Source of the DNA: Chryseobacterium sp. ON_d1
GTDB taxonomy: Bacteria; Bacteroidota; Bacteroidia; Flavobacteriales; Weeksellaceae
Direction of reading: 5' to 3'
Assembly: GCF_006829085.1 (NCBI RefSeq)
Contig: NZ_BJTC01000019.1
Span: 25,483-89,482 of the forward strand
Length of the DNA: 64,000 nt
Shown: positions 7,198-16,492 of the stretch, in pieces
Layout: every line of letters starts with the position of its first letter
How positions within the stretch are numbered: position 1 is the first letter of the stretch
Notes under the pieces: generated by a model
The model's input: only the letters and a program-made list of their open reading frames with translations
What the model was told of the DNA's origin: nothing
Databases searched by the model: none
Translations under genes and position numbers: made by a program

Positions 7198-8199
7198 TTA
7201 GTTGTTCACCAGTTTCATTGACCCTTCATTATATCTTTCGCCTACGTTAGGATATTTTTTAAGGATGGCATCAATGGTATCCAGATCCGATTGGGAAAGT
7301 TCTATACTGACCGCAGCAATATTTTCTTCCAGATATTTGATCCGTTTGGTTCCCGGAATCGGGATGATATCATCTCCCTGGTTCAGCACCCAGGCTAATG
7401 CAAGCTGAGTTCCTTTTACTCCTTTGGAAGCCGCAAACTCATTGATTTCGTTAGCCAGCTTAGTGTTATTTTCAAGATATTCCTGTTGATAACGCGGTAA
7501 TGATTTTCTGAAATCGTCGTCACCAAGATTCTGTGCATCATAGATATTGGTAAAAAGCCCTCTTGCCAGCGGTGAATAAGGCACTAAAGAAATTCCCAGT
7601 TCTCTGATGGTCGGCAGAATTTCTTTTTCAACGTCTTTGGTTAAAATAGAATATTCTGACTGTAAAGCTGCAATTGGGTGAATTTTATTTGCCTTTCTGA
7701 TAGATTCTGCAGAAGCTTCTGATAATCCCAGGTATTTCACTTTTCCTGCTTTTACCAGTTCAGCCATTGCCCCTACTGTTTCTTCTACCGGAACATTTGG
7801 ATCTATTCTGTGAGCATAATACAGGTCAATTGTATCAATTTTTAATCTTTGAAGGCTTAAATCCACAGCCTGTCTGATCCATTCCGGAGAGCCATCAAAA
7901 TAAGTTCCCGGAGCTCCGCTGTGACTGGCTGTACCATCTTTAAACCTGAATCCGAATTTGGTAGCAATAAAAATCTTATCCCTGTTCGGAACCAAAACCT
8001 TAGAAATCAGTTTTTCATTTTCTCCAGCGGCATACATATCTGCTGTATCCCAAAAGTTAACTCCCAAATCCAGTGCTCTGTGTAAGGTATTGATGCTTTC
8101 CTGCTCATCTGCATGACCGTATGCAAAACTCATCCCCATACATCCTAACCCGATTGCTGATAACTGTTCTTCTGTGTTTCCTAATTTTTTAAATTTCAT
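7198..8199 (-). CDS. Aldo/keto reductase
   Basis: 333 aa with the (beta/alpha)8 AKR fold. The catalytic Asp and Tyr are in 'FWDTADMYAAGENE', the Lys in 'IFIATKFGF', and the His in 'YYAHRIDP'. C-terminal 'IPIPGTKRIKYLEEN' binds the NADPH phosphate. It resembles the AKR13-like group common in bacteria. An AraC regulator gene lies 86 bp upstream on the same strand, so the pair may form a stress-response unit. Substrate unknown. Confidence 0.9.
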   Translation of the reverse strand: MKFKKLGNTEEQLSAIGLGCMGMSFAYGHADEQESINTLHRALDLGVNFWDTADMYAAGENEKLISKVLVPNRDKIFIATKFGFRFKDGTASHSGAPGTYFDGSPEWIRQAVDLSLQRLKIDTIDLYYAHRIDPNVPVEETVGAMAELVKAGKVKYLGLSEASAESIRKANKIHPIAALQSEYSILTKDVEKEILPTIRELGISLVPYSPLARGLFTNIYDAQNLGDDDFRKSLPRYQQEYLENNTKLANEINEFAASKGVKGTQLALAWVLNQGDDIIPIPGTKRIKYLEENIAAVSIELSQSDLDTIDAILKKYPNVGERYNEGSMKLVNN

Positions 8200-8285
8200 G
8201 ATAGGTATGATTTAATTTTACAAGACAAAATTAGAACATGGAGCGATCAACTGCTGTATAGAATTCAAACTAAGAATTATAAAAT

Positions 8286-9191
8286 TCAAACAGGGTTTGT
8301 TCTTAAAGCATTTGGAGTAATTCCGGTCTGCTTTTTAAAATAGTTGGTAAAATAAGCAGGTTCTTCAAAGCCCAGGCCGTAAGCGATTTCAGAAATGTTC
8401 CAATCTGTATGAGTCAGCAAAGCATGGGCTTCCTGAATAATCTTTGCGGTGATCTGCTGGCTGGTTGTCTTTCCTGTAATCTCCTTTACGGAACGGTTTA
8501 AAGAATTCACATGTATCGAAAGGTTCTGGGCATAGTCGTTGGGCGTTTTTAATTTTAAACATGCCGCAGGACTGTCAATCGGGAATTGTCTTTCCAGTAA
8601 TTCCATAAATAAGGCAGCTACTCTTTGCGAGGCATTCTGATAAGGTTCAAAACTTTCTGCCGGCTGCATTCTGATGGTTTCATGGATCATCAGATGCAGA
8701 TATGCCCTCAGCATATCATACTTATGAATATAATCAGACTGAATTTCAGTCATCATTTTTGTATAAATATCAGAAAGTATCTTCTGCTGTTCTTCATCAA
8801 CAAAGAAAACCGGAGTTCCTCCAATCTTAAAAAGCGGAGAATCCTGAAGATTTCCCATACGGCTTCCGTTATGCAGAAACTGATCTGTAAACAGGCAGAA
8901 CCAGCCTTTCTGATTGGCATCCTCAGCTTCCCAGGAATAAGGAATGTTAGGATTTGAAAACAATAACGCGGGGCGGTCCACTTTAATCCATTTATCTGCA
9001 TAATGGAGCTTTCCCTTCCCTATGATCAGTGAAACCTTATAGTAATATCTCCTGCTGTAAGGGGTCAACAGTGAGCAGTGCTCCCGTGAAAATACATTGA
9101 AGTGCCCCATCTTATTGATTCCAATACATGGATACCCCAGGTTGGGAGCATTTCTTTCATAAAAATCTTTGAGTGATTCGTGTGATTCCAT
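8286..9191 (-). CDS. AraC family transcriptional regulator
   Basis: 301 aa with an N-terminal cupin-like sensing region and a C-terminal AraC helix-turn-helix pair (~200-298). The signature 'ISEIAYGLGFEEPAYFTNYFKK' with 'TGITPNALR' is clear. It is directly upstream of and co-oriented with the aldo/keto reductase gene, which it may control. The effector is unknown. Confidence 0.9.
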   Translation of the reverse strand: MESHESLKDFYERNAPNLGYPCIGINKMGHFNVFSREHCSLLTPYSRRYYYKVSLIIGKGKLHYADKWIKVDRPALLFSNPNIPYSWEAEDANQKGWFCLFTDQFLHNGSRMGNLQDSPLFKIGGTPVFFVDEEQQKILSDIYTKMMTEIQSDYIHKYDMLRAYLHLMIHETIRMQPAESFEPYQNASQRVAALFMELLERQFPIDSPAACLKLKTPNDYAQNLSIHVNSLNRSVKEITGKTTSQQITAKIIQEAHALLTHTDWNISEIAYGLGFEEPAYFTNYFKKQTGITPNALRTNPV

Positions 9192-9297
9192 ACCTCAAAG
9201 TTATAAAATTCAAACAAATTAAAATAATACCTGAAATGTAAAAAATAAAAAGGCTGACAAAGATGCCAGCCATGTAAGTGAATATAATTGATAATAG

Positions 9298-9756
9298 TTA
9301 ATCCCAATCATCGTCGTGGCCATGACCACGGTGTTTGTTCTGTTTTTTATAGTATTTTTCCTGGTTTTTGTAATACTTTTCCTGTTCCTTACGGTATTTT
9401 TTATAATCGTTTTTATTTCTTCCGTAAATAATGACAGGGTTTTGTCCTCTATAGTATTTCTTTTTAAAGATGATATACTTTTCTCTACCCAGAATCCTTT
9501 CCAGCTCCGAATAACGGTCATTTCTCCATCTTCCCGGCTCTACTACATAGACTCTGTTCCATGAATCATAATCACGATATCTGTCATTTAAGACATAGAT
9601 CTGATTGGCCTGTGTTGTTGACAGTACCAGATCAGTAATCACTCTTTGCCAGTTGATATCTGAAATACTCCTTCTGTAGTCATTATAATAATCTGACTGG
9701 GCATAACTTAAACTAAATGTCCCAACCAATAATGCTGTTAATATTAATTTTTTCAT
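9298..9756 (-). CDS. Secreted basic Tyr/Lys-rich protein of unknown function
   Basis: 152 aa with a clear signal peptide (MKKLILTALLVGTFSLSYAQ). The ATG at 9756 is chosen because it begins this signal peptide; an upstream in-frame ATG would precede it with 13 residues. The middle ('VLSTTQANQIYVLNDRYRDY') is helical, and the C-terminus is dominated by repeated KYYK motifs and ends in a His/Asp-rich tail (HRGHGHDDDWD) that might bind metal. A distant likeness to Spy/CpxP-type periplasmic proteins is only a suspicion. Confidence 0.65.
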   Translation of the reverse strand: MKKLILTALLVGTFSLSYAQSDYYNDYRRSISDINWQRVITDLVLSTTQANQIYVLNDRYRDYDSWNRVYVVEPGRWRNDRYSELERILGREKYIIFKKKYYRGQNPVIIYGRNKNDYKKYRKEQEKYYKNQEKYYKKQNKHRGHGHDDDWD

Positions 9757-9949
9757 TTCACTCCACTTTAAAATTAAACATATTGGGATAGTCAATTAAA
9801 GTGCCAATGCTTCAATACAAATGCTAATATTTGTTAAGAAAAACTATAAACAACTGATTATCTTTGATATATTTCTTTGTTTTTTTTTCGAATTTTCAGC
9901 CATTACCTGCTTTTGATTCATTATTGGAAAACAACTATAAAATTTATAT

Positions 9950-10013
9950 TTTAAGTTTTGGCTGAAGCCAATGGACGGATACTTTATGGTTAGATGGCCC
10001 CCTATTGAATAGA
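9950..10013 (+). repeat. REP-like repeat (GGCTAAAGCC family), copy 2, degenerate
   Basis: The left half AAGTTTTGGCTGAAGCC is intact. The right half keeps only CCCTATTGAATAG and has lost its palindrome. Confidence 0.6.
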
Positions 10014-10030
10014 GATATTTAAAAGGAACA

Positions 10031-10080
10031 TCTTTTATCTTTTATCTTTTATCTTTTATCTTTTATCTTTTATCTTTTAT
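10031..10080. repeat. Heptanucleotide tandem array TCTTTTA x7
   Basis: Seven perfect head-to-tail copies of TCTTTTA plus one extra base, between unrelated genes. Perfect arrays of this kind change copy number by slippage. Confidence 0.9.
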
Positions 10081-10204
10081 GTTATAAAATTCGTTAAGAT
10101 TCCCAAAAACTATTATCTGATATCATTTAATTTCGTAATTTTAATGAAGAGAATGTTTTTTTAGAAATATTCTTCAATTATTAATCAACCAAATCTTAGT
10201 TATT

Positions 10205-10492
10205 ATGGAAAATATAAAGTTTCAGGTATCTCCATATCAGGATGAATTGCAGCTGCTTATTGATGATAAGAAAGCAGGTTATATGTCCATAGAGGTTGAC
10301 GGAAGGCTGCTTATCGTCTATTATACGAAACTTGACGAAGAACGTGAGGGGAAAGGCTACGCCAAACTATTACTGGATGAGCTGGTACGCTATGCAGAAG
10401 AAAAAGATTTGCTTGTAGACCCGGAATGTGATTTTGTAAGACAACAGTTTGAGAATCATCCTGCAAGATATAAAGAAATCTGGCATGCCTGA
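10205..10492 (+). CDS. GNAT family N-acetyltransferase (YjdJ-like)
   Basis: 95 aa, matching the short Acetyltransf_CG/YjdJ-type GNAT proteins. It has 'AGYMSIEVDGRLLIVYYTKLDEEREGKGYAKLLLDELVRYA', with the acetyl-CoA loop spanning EGKGYA, and ends with 'ENHPARYKEIWH'. These small enzymes acetylate unknown substrates. It converges tail-to-tail with an MBL-fold hydrolase gene with no gap. Confidence 0.85.
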   Translation: MENIKFQVSPYQDELQLLIDDKKAGYMSIEVDGRLLIVYYTKLDEEREGKGYAKLLLDELVRYAEEKDLLVDPECDFVRQQFENHPARYKEIWHA

Positions 10493-11590
10493 TCAGTTTT
10501 CCCACCAGGTGGTAAACTGCTGTTCTGAATGATTCAGATCTACTACCTCGCCGATCATTGGAGTGAGGATATTCAGTTTGTTTTCTTTTCCTAGAGCTGA
10601 TATTTTTTGTAAAGGTTCATTCCATGGATGAAGTGCCAGTGCAAATTTTGCTGCATGAACAGGAATGATATGTTCTGCCCTGAGGTCCATACCAGCCTGG
10701 ATAACATCTTCCGGCAATGTATGGATATACCTCCATGCTTCTCCATATTGCCCGTTCTCAAGAATAGCATAATCAAAAGGGCCATACTGCTCACCTATTG
10801 TTTTAAAGTGACTATCGTAACCACTGTCTCCTCCCAGGAAGATTTTCTTTGTAGACGTGACCAGAACATAGGAGCACCAAAGCGTATCATTCTGCTTTAT
10901 TCTCCTGCCGGAAAAGTGCCTTGCCGGAGTAAAAATAATTTTCATATCATTTCTCAGACTCACTTCTGTTCCCCATTCTTCTTCAATAAGCTTATTTTCA
11001 GCATATCCCCATCTTTCCAAATGGGCTCCCACTCCCAAAGGAATAATAGTCATTCCTGTCCTGTCTTTAATGGATGTTACAGTTGGATAATCCAAATGAT
11101 CAAAATGGTCATGGGTTATTACAAGATAATCCAGGTCGGGAATATCTTCAGGTTTAAAGATATCTGATCCTTTAAATGCTTTATTAAAATATTTAAAAGG
11201 AGAACCATACAGACTTAAAACAGGATCAATTAAAAAAGAGACTCCATCAGTCTGTAAATAATACGATGAATGCCCAAGCCATATCAATACGTCCTGATTT
11301 TTATCTATACTTTTTAAATCGGTATGAAGAGACGGAATTGCTTTCAGAGGTTTCAGCAGCGGATCTTTTTTACCTAAAAAAAAATCGTAGGTCACTTTCG
11401 ATATTTTGTACCCTTCAGTAATGGAAGGTGTGTGGCTGGTATTCTGGAACTGATTATTTTTATAGAGCTTTGACTGCCTGATACGCTTCAGCCTCTTCCC
11501 TTTTGGCACTCCGCCAAATGCCCTCATATTGATCACTATAAAAAAAGTAACAGTAAGAACAACTACACTCGTAATAATCCAACAAATCAT
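10493..11590 (-). CDS. MBL-fold hydrolase, NAPE-PLD/UlaG-like, membrane-anchored
   Basis: 365 aa. An N-terminal membrane anchor (residues ~3-22) is followed by 'GKRLKRI' and 'FQNTS', typical of NAPE-PLD-like hydrolases. Zinc-ligand motif THDHFDHLD, then 'PARHFSGRRI', 'GGDSGYD' and 'PVHAAKFALALHPW' complete the site. Related proteins cleave phospholipids or lactones; the substrate is unknown. Ends adjacent to the convergent acetyltransferase gene. Confidence 0.85.
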   Translation of the reverse strand: MICWIITSVVVLTVTFFIVINMRAFGGVPKGKRLKRIRQSKLYKNNQFQNTSHTPSITEGYKISKVTYDFFLGKKDPLLKPLKAIPSLHTDLKSIDKNQDVLIWLGHSSYYLQTDGVSFLIDPVLSLYGSPFKYFNKAFKGSDIFKPEDIPDLDYLVITHDHFDHLDYPTVTSIKDRTGMTIIPLGVGAHLERWGYAENKLIEEEWGTEVSLRNDMKIIFTPARHFSGRRIKQNDTLWCSYVLVTSTKKIFLGGDSGYDSHFKTIGEQYGPFDYAILENGQYGEAWRYIHTLPEDVIQAGMDLRAEHIIPVHAAKFALALHPWNEPLQKISALGKENKLNILTPMIGEVVDLNHSEQQFTTWWEN

Positions 11591-11763
11591 CTGTAAAAAA
11601 TAAATATCAAATGTATTGACTTTTGATTTTAAATGAAAATTTATCCTGTTTTACCTTATTTTTTTAACTAAATTTATCATGTATTTTGGAAATTTTATTA
11701 TTCATTTAAATCGTGATTAATTTTAAACTTTCTATTTTAGCAGATTGAAAAAACTCAAATACA

Positions 11764-13302
11764 TTGAAAAATTATTCGGTAATATTGCTACTTGCTATTC
11801 TTTCGTCCTGTGCTTCCATAAGAAAGCACAACGAACAGCGGGCTTCATGTATTACACCGGAGCAACTTAAAGAAGATGTGGATTTTGCCTATTCCAAATT
11901 ACAGCAAATGCATCCTCAATTATATTGGTACATTCCCAAGAAGGAATTGGAACATAAGTTTGACAGTCTTAAGCAGACCATTACTGAACCGCTTACTCCT
12001 CTTCAGTTTTATTTTAAACTTCAACCCGTCATTGCAGGCATTCGTGAAGGTCATCTGTCTCTCAGAATTCCAAGAAAAAAATTTACAAAAAAAGAAATTA
12101 AAAGACTGGAACACCAGAAAGGAATGTTCAGCCGTTTCGAGTATTATATCACAGGCGATCGGATGTATATCGTTCAGAACAGGGATTCTATTGAACATAT
12201 TCATCCCGGGACCGAAATTTTATCGATCAATCATGTTCCGGTATCCGATTATATAAAGAAATACAGAAGCCTGATCAGCAGTGACGGCGACAACACCACC
12301 TTCTATCCCTACTTTTTAAAGGATCTGTTCTTCAATTTTTATACTGCAGAAAACGGTTTTGGAAGCAAAGCCGTTCTTGAAACCCTCTATCGGGGAAAAA
12401 AAAGAACGTATACCATAACCCGGGAGACAAAATCCGAATCTGACCTTGAAAAGGATAAGGCAATGGAGAAAAAGACCCAGGAAAAGAAACTGAACGATTA
12501 TGTAGCTTCCAGCAATTCTTATAACAGGAGCTTCAAATTTCTTGATAAAGACAGTACTATTGCTTATATAAAAGTGAAAAGCTTTTCCAGAGATTTTTCG
12601 GATAAGTTTTATAAAAAAACTTTTGCCAGGATCAGCAATGCAGAGTCTCCTTATCTCATCATTGATGTCCGGAATAATTACGGCGGTTCACTCTATGAAA
12701 TTAACAATCTGTATTCATATCTTACAGATGAACCGTTTACCCTGATCAAACCTTCGCAGGTGACCGCAAGAGATATTCCCCTGCGTACCAATTATTTCAG
12801 AAAAAGTAATCCTCTGGAATATGCATTGAAAAGTATTGCCTATCCAAGTTATTTTCTTGCACAGGCCTTCAGTACTTATAAAAAAGACGGAAAAGTTTTC
12901 TATAAAATGAAAGCTGACAAGCCTACAAAACCTAAAAAAGAAGCCTTTCACGGAAAAGTTTTTGTACTGATCAACGGTGGAAGTTTCTCCGCCTCATCTA
13001 TTATTACGGCCAAACTTAAGAATGATAAAAGAGCAACTCTTGTGGGAGAAGAAACCGGGGGAGCCAATGACGGAACAGTAGCCGGTTTTTACTCGTATCA
13101 GAAACTTCCCAATTCTGAAATAAAATTTCCTATCGGATTGCTTCTGGTGCAGCCTAATATCAATTTTTCAGATTCACGGAAAGGGGTCGTTCCCGATGTG
13201 ACCGTGACAGAAAGCATGCAGGATATTATTGATAAAAAGGATCCTCAGCTGGACTGGATAAAAAACGAAATTGCAAAGGAAAAGAAAAATAAAGGGCAAT
13301 AA
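11764..13302 (+). CDS. S41 family peptidase, lipoprotein
   Basis: 512 aa starting at TTG. The TTG is accepted because it begins a signal peptide with lipobox LSSC, and no in-frame ATG lies before that signal. The C-terminal protease domain has 'YIKVKSFSRDFSDKF', 'LIIDVRNNYGGSL' and the nucleophile region 'FVLINGGSFSASSIITAKL' with 'LVGEETGGANDG'. S41 proteases process periplasmic or exported proteins. The TTG start and lack of a strong ribosome-binding site suggest low expression. It ends at a bidirectional terminator. Confidence 0.85.
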   Translation: MKNYSVILLLAILSSCASIRKHNEQRASCITPEQLKEDVDFAYSKLQQMHPQLYWYIPKKELEHKFDSLKQTITEPLTPLQFYFKLQPVIAGIREGHLSLRIPRKKFTKKEIKRLEHQKGMFSRFEYYITGDRMYIVQNRDSIEHIHPGTEILSINHVPVSDYIKKYRSLISSDGDNTTFYPYFLKDLFFNFYTAENGFGSKAVLETLYRGKKRTYTITRETKSESDLEKDKAMEKKTQEKKLNDYVASSNSYNRSFKFLDKDSTIAYIKVKSFSRDFSDKFYKKTFARISNAESPYLIIDVRNNYGGSLYEINNLYSYLTDEPFTLIKPSQVTARDIPLRTNYFRKSNPLEYALKSIAYPSYFLAQAFSTYKKDGKVFYKMKADKPTKPKKEAFHGKVFVLINGGSFSASSIITAKLKNDKRATLVGEETGGANDGTVAGFYSYQKLPNSEIKFPIGLLLVQPNINFSDSRKGVVPDVTVTESMQDIIDKKDPQLDWIKNEIAKEKKNKGQ

Positions 13303-13309
13303 TGAAAAA

Positions 13310-13340
13310 GACTTCGGCGGGCTTTCAGCCCGCCGAAGTC
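13310..13340. terminator. Bidirectional terminator
   Basis: GACTTCGGCGGGCT-TTC-AGCCCGCCGAAGTC is a perfect 14-bp stem with a 3-nt loop between convergent genes. It is flanked by A-rich sequence on the left and TTATCTCTTT on the right. Confidence 0.85.
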
Positions 13341-13931
13341 TTATCTCTTTAATTCCTCCAACAGATTTTCAATATGCTGCATGTATCTTCCATAATAACG
13401 GTGAAACCAGAATTGTCCGGCAAAATACAGTAAAAATAATCCACCAATCACAGAACCGATTAAAATAACCGCAATCTTCAGCTCACTCAAAGGTTTTGGC
13501 CAGGGAATGAATTCCAGGACAATTAGGATCTCACAGACCAGAAACGGTGCAAAACTGATATAGTATGAGAGATAATACTGTTTGTTAAGATTCAGCTGCA
13601 TGACCAGATCTTTCAGGGAGTCATAGGTTTTCGGTGCAGGATTACTGATTTCATTATACAATTTAAAGAATTTACTGAAAAAGAAAACGGTAACAATAAG
13701 CATGGAAGCAATTAAAACCGTTATATACAGCTGAAGTTTAAATGGCCTGCATACAGAACATACCAGAAAAGCAAAAACGAAGATTCCTATCATCCACCAG
13801 AATTCCACACGCATGTTTTTACGTATTTTTTCAAGGGGAAGATTCAGTTTATTTCTCTGCTCTATAGTTATTTCAGGAGTTTCCTCCACAATATCTTCGT
13901 TCCAGGTATTTTTCAATTCATCGATATTCAT
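13341..13931 (-). CDS. Membrane partner of ECF sigma factor (putative anti-sigma), pair 1
   Basis: 196 aa. It starts with a cytoplasmic segment 'MNIDELKNTWNEDIVEETPEI', followed by four predicted membrane helices (roughly 48-70, 72-92, 120-140, 150-175). It begins 12 bp after the sigma gene, so the two are co-transcribed. It has no zinc anti-sigma motif (HxxxCxxC). A similar protein (15002-15817) accompanies the other sigma gene, which supports a conserved functional pairing. Anti-sigma function is inferred from context only. Confidence 0.65.
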   Translation of the reverse strand: MNIDELKNTWNEDIVEETPEITIEQRNKLNLPLEKIRKNMRVEFWWMIGIFVFAFLVCSVCRPFKLQLYITVLIASMLIVTVFFFSKFFKLYNEISNPAPKTYDSLKDLVMQLNLNKQYYLSYYISFAPFLVCEILIVLEFIPWPKPLSELKIAVILIGSVIGGLFLLYFAGQFWFHRYYGRYMQHIENLLEELKR

Positions 13932-13943
13932 TGGATTGTTAAT

Positions 13944-14453
13944 TTAAGGTTTGTTGATTTTTATTTGGCTTAAGATATCTTTAAGTTTATTTTTGGCCCT
14001 ATTCATTTTCACTCTTGCATTACCTTCGGAAATTCCCATCTGGTCTGCAATCTGCTTTCCTGAAAAATCTTCCAGATAGTAGAATATAAAGGCTTTATCA
14101 ATAGGATTGAGCTGATGAATAGCCTTATACATTTCTGTCAAACGCTCTTCTTTACGGTAATCATAATCTTCCTGAACAATGATTTGATTAGAAAAATCTT
14201 CACGGGCTATAAAGCTTCTTCTTTTTTCTGTTTTAAGGAAAATAATAGCAGTATTTAAAGAAATTCTATACAGCCATGTTGAAAACTCACTTTCCCCTCT
14301 GAAATCAGGAAATGCTTTCCAGAGCTGATAGGTAATCTCCTGAAAAAGATCATCACGGTCATCTTTTTCAGTCATGTACATTTTGGAAATCTTAAACAGG
14401 ATTCCTTTATGCTGTTCAATTTTACGTATAAACTCTTGTTCTAATGAGGTCAT
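13944..14453 (-). CDS. ECF-type RNA polymerase sigma factor, pair 1
   Basis: 169 aa with region 2 ('DDLFQEITYQLWKAFPDFRGESEFSTWLYRISLNTAI') and region 4 ('PIDKAFIFYYLEDFSGKQIADQMGISEGNARVKMNRAKNKL'). It directs RNA polymerase to an unknown set of promoters. It is closely similar in layout to the sigma factor at 15829-16338, and both head a two-gene unit with a multi-pass membrane protein. Confidence 0.92.
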   Translation of the reverse strand: MTSLEQEFIRKIEQHKGILFKISKMYMTEKDDRDDLFQEITYQLWKAFPDFRGESEFSTWLYRISLNTAIIFLKTEKRRSFIAREDFSNQIIVQEDYDYRKEERLTEMYKAIHQLNPIDKAFIFYYLEDFSGKQIADQMGISEGNARVKMNRAKNKLKDILSQIKINKP

Positions 14454-14522
14454 AGCTTGTTACTCTATAGAGTTAGTTTTCGTTTAAAAAAAATGTTACA
14501 GTTTTTTTAAAAGGAATAAAAA

Positions 14523-14548
14523 GACCTGACGGAAAATACGGTCAGGTC
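14523..14548 (-). terminator. Terminator after the 119-aa protein gene
   Basis: On the minus strand GACCTGAC pairs with GTCAGGTC and is followed by TTTTTATT. It lies 36 bp after the stop codon. Confidence 0.75.
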
Positions 14549-14583
14549 TCATTATTTCTTTAAGTTTTACTGAAATATCAATC

Positions 14584-14943
14584 TTATTTAAAATCCATAA
14601 AGTCATCTTTTTCAAGATAATGATTGAGGGCATTGATAAGCTGAGAAGAAGTAACCTCTGCATGCTGTCTGAAAGCAAGATCCACCACATCCTGAATATT
14701 CTCATCAGAACACATATAATTCAGCTTATTATGATATACAAAATCAGGTAAAATTTCATTATCATTCTCACCAATATCCAAAGGATCTCCGATAAAAACC
14801 TTCATTTCAGGTTCAAACCTGTCTTTTGAAGAATAGACTGCATAGTTGTATTCAGGGTCATAAAATTCCTTCCTGTCTTGTTTATGCTTCACAAGTTCCA
14901 GAAATTCTTCTATAGGATACATCTGATTTTTAATTTCATCCAT
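14584..14943 (-). CDS. Hypothetical cytoplasmic protein
   Basis: 119 aa, acidic, with no signal peptide or membrane helix. Distinct segments include 'YPIEEFLELVKHKQDRKEFYD' split over the N-terminal part and 'ITSSQLINALNHYLEKDDF'-like helix near the end (actual start EVTSSQLINALNHY). It lies between the two ECF sigma units, on the same strand. I do not recognise the family. Confidence 0.6.
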   Translation of the reverse strand: MDEIKNQMYPIEEFLELVKHKQDRKEFYDPEYNYAVYSSKDRFEPEMKVFIGDPLDIGENDNEILPDFVYHNKLNYMCSDENIQDVVDLAFRQHAEVTSSQLINALNHYLEKDDFMDFK

Positions 14944-15001
14944 TTTATATTTTTTAACAGCTCAACGTTCTAAAGATAGAAAATTTATAAACCAACAGTT
15001 T

Positions 15002-15817
15002 CTAATTCAGTTTATTTAAAGCGTTCTGCAATGATCCGATATCTAGTAAATCAAGCTTTGCCCCTACTATGATGATGATCAAAAGAACAAGCGTCAAAAA
15101 TAAAATGATAAAAATATACATCGATACAAACCATATAACAGTATTCAAAATGTTTCCTTTAATTCCCATCTTATTTATGAAAAACTTCTGTGAACGCTCA
15201 AACCATGACTTTTTCTTTTCCTGTTTCAGATTTATTTCAATTCCGTTAAGTTCATCTACCAAGCGGACTACATCATCAATATATCTTCCGTACATATAAT
15301 AAATCCAATATTTGATAATAAAAGCGATTAAAAATAGGGTAATCAGAAGACTGACCCCGAAGATTGCCAGATTATATTCCCTATCAAAGTGAAAGTTAAT
15401 TTTGATCAGAGACAAAAGGAATCCAAGAGGAATATAAGCTATATAATAGGAAATATAAATTTCTTTTGAGATGAGAAGCTGGGTTTTAAGGTTGAACAGG
15501 TCATAATTGGTATTGATACTGTTTTTCCTGAGCAGCTTATACAGTTTCAGAAAACGGGAATAAAAATAGATAATAATAGCAACCGTCAGAATAGTGACAA
15601 ATGCTGATATGATTTTAATATTAGAATCAGCGGAGGCAAACGGGAAGCCTGTTAAAAGTAAAGGCAGCGTTACAATCATCAGCCAGAATTCTGTCTGCAT
15701 ATTCACTTTCAGCATCTGCAGCGGAGAATGTATTTCCCTCTTCTTTTCCAGGGAAATTTCAGGGGATTCCTGTCCTGTATCTTTATTCCAAAGTTCTTTA
15801 AAATTTTCTAAGTCCAT
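15002..15817 (-). CDS. Membrane partner of ECF sigma factor (putative anti-sigma), pair 2
   Basis: 271 aa. The first ~195 residues parallel the 196-aa partner of pair 1: the start 'MDLENFKELWNKDTGQESPEI', the 'MQTEFWLMIVT' first helix, and four membrane helices. It then has a C-terminal extension of ~75 residues with a fifth strong helix ('YIFIILFLTLVLLIIIIVGA'). It begins 11 bp after the sigma gene. No zinc-binding anti-sigma motif is visible. Anti-sigma role is inferred. Confidence 0.65.
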   Translation of the reverse strand: MDLENFKELWNKDTGQESPEISLEKKREIHSPLQMLKVNMQTEFWLMIVTLPLLLTGFPFASADSNIKIISAFVTILTVAIIIYFYSRFLKLYKLLRKNSINTNYDLFNLKTQLLISKEIYISYYIAYIPLGFLLSLIKINFHFDREYNLAIFGVSLLITLFLIAFIIKYWIYYMYGRYIDDVVRLVDELNGIEINLKQEKKKSWFERSQKFFINKMGIKGNILNTVIWFVSMYIFIILFLTLVLLIIIIVGAKLDLLDIGSLQNALNKLN

Positions 15818-15828
15818 AGTGTTATTGT

Positions 15829-16338
15829 TTAATAGGAACCTGAATTTTGGCTGGTAATAATCTCTTTAAGTTTTTCTTTTGCCCTCTTCAGCTTTACCCG
15901 GGTATTTACTTCGGTAATTCCCAACTGTACTGCAATATCTTTTCCTGAAAAACCTTCTAAAAAGAAAAATATAAGGGCTTTATCAATGGGGCTCAACTTA
16001 TGGATGGCTTCATACATTCTCTTCATATTTACATCATCCGTATCATTATAAGTTTCCTGCCGGACACTCAGCCTATCGATGTCCTGATTCTGTATAAAAC
16101 TACGTTTTTTTTCACTTCGCAGAAAAACAATTGCAGTATTAAGCGCAGTTCTGTACAGCCATGTAGAGAAATCACTTCGGTTTTGAAAATCACCGTATGA
16201 TTTCCAGGCCTGATAGATGATCTCCTGATAGAGGTCATTCTGATCGTCCTTATTATCCATATACATTTTAGAGATCTTGAAAACCACTCCTTTATGTTTT
16301 TCAATCTTTTCTAAAAATTCTTTTTCCGGTGAAGACAT
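15829..16338 (-). CDS. ECF-type RNA polymerase sigma factor, pair 2
   Basis: 169 aa, the same length as the sigma factor of pair 1. Region 2 has 'DDQNDLYQEIIYQAWKSY' and 'FSTWLYRTALNTAI'; region 4 has 'PIDKALIFFFLEGFSGKDIAVQLGITEVNTRVKLKRAKEKL'. The two sigma factors are clearly paralogous by eye and probably arose from local duplication of a two-gene unit. Confidence 0.92.
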   Translation of the reverse strand: MSSPEKEFLEKIEKHKGVVFKISKMYMDNKDDQNDLYQEIIYQAWKSYGDFQNRSDFSTWLYRTALNTAIVFLRSEKKRSFIQNQDIDRLSVRQETYNDTDDVNMKRMYEAIHKLSPIDKALIFFFLEGFSGKDIAVQLGITEVNTRVKLKRAKEKLKEIITSQNSGSY

Positions 16339-16424
16339 GATTTACACACTGATCCATAGATGATATTTCTAAAAAACATCATCTTATTATAACACAAAAC
16401 TTTAATTTCCGGCATTAAGTTAAA

Positions 16425-16463
16425 AAAATCCTCAATAAACCACTTTGTTTATTGAGGATTTTT
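16425..16463 (-). terminator. Terminator after the GAPN-type dehydrogenase gene
   Basis: ATCCTCAATAAAC and GTTTATTGAGGAT form a perfect 13-bp stem with a 6-nt loop, followed on the minus strand by TTTTTTTAAC. Confidence 0.85.
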
Positions 16464-16492
16464 ATTTTATGTTAAATACAATATCGGTACGA

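Larger units (their letters stand above)
9757..10204. other. Intergenic region with REP-like and heptamer repeats
   Basis: AT-rich. It has a decayed copy of the GGCTAAAGCC-type repeat (9950-10013) and a heptamer array (10031-10080). No gene or RNA recognised. Confidence 0.6.

Noticed and set aside
9219..9521. 100-codon minus-strand frame inside the Tyr/Lys-rich protein gene
   Set aside because: It overlaps the end of the exported protein gene in another frame and begins with no credible start context.
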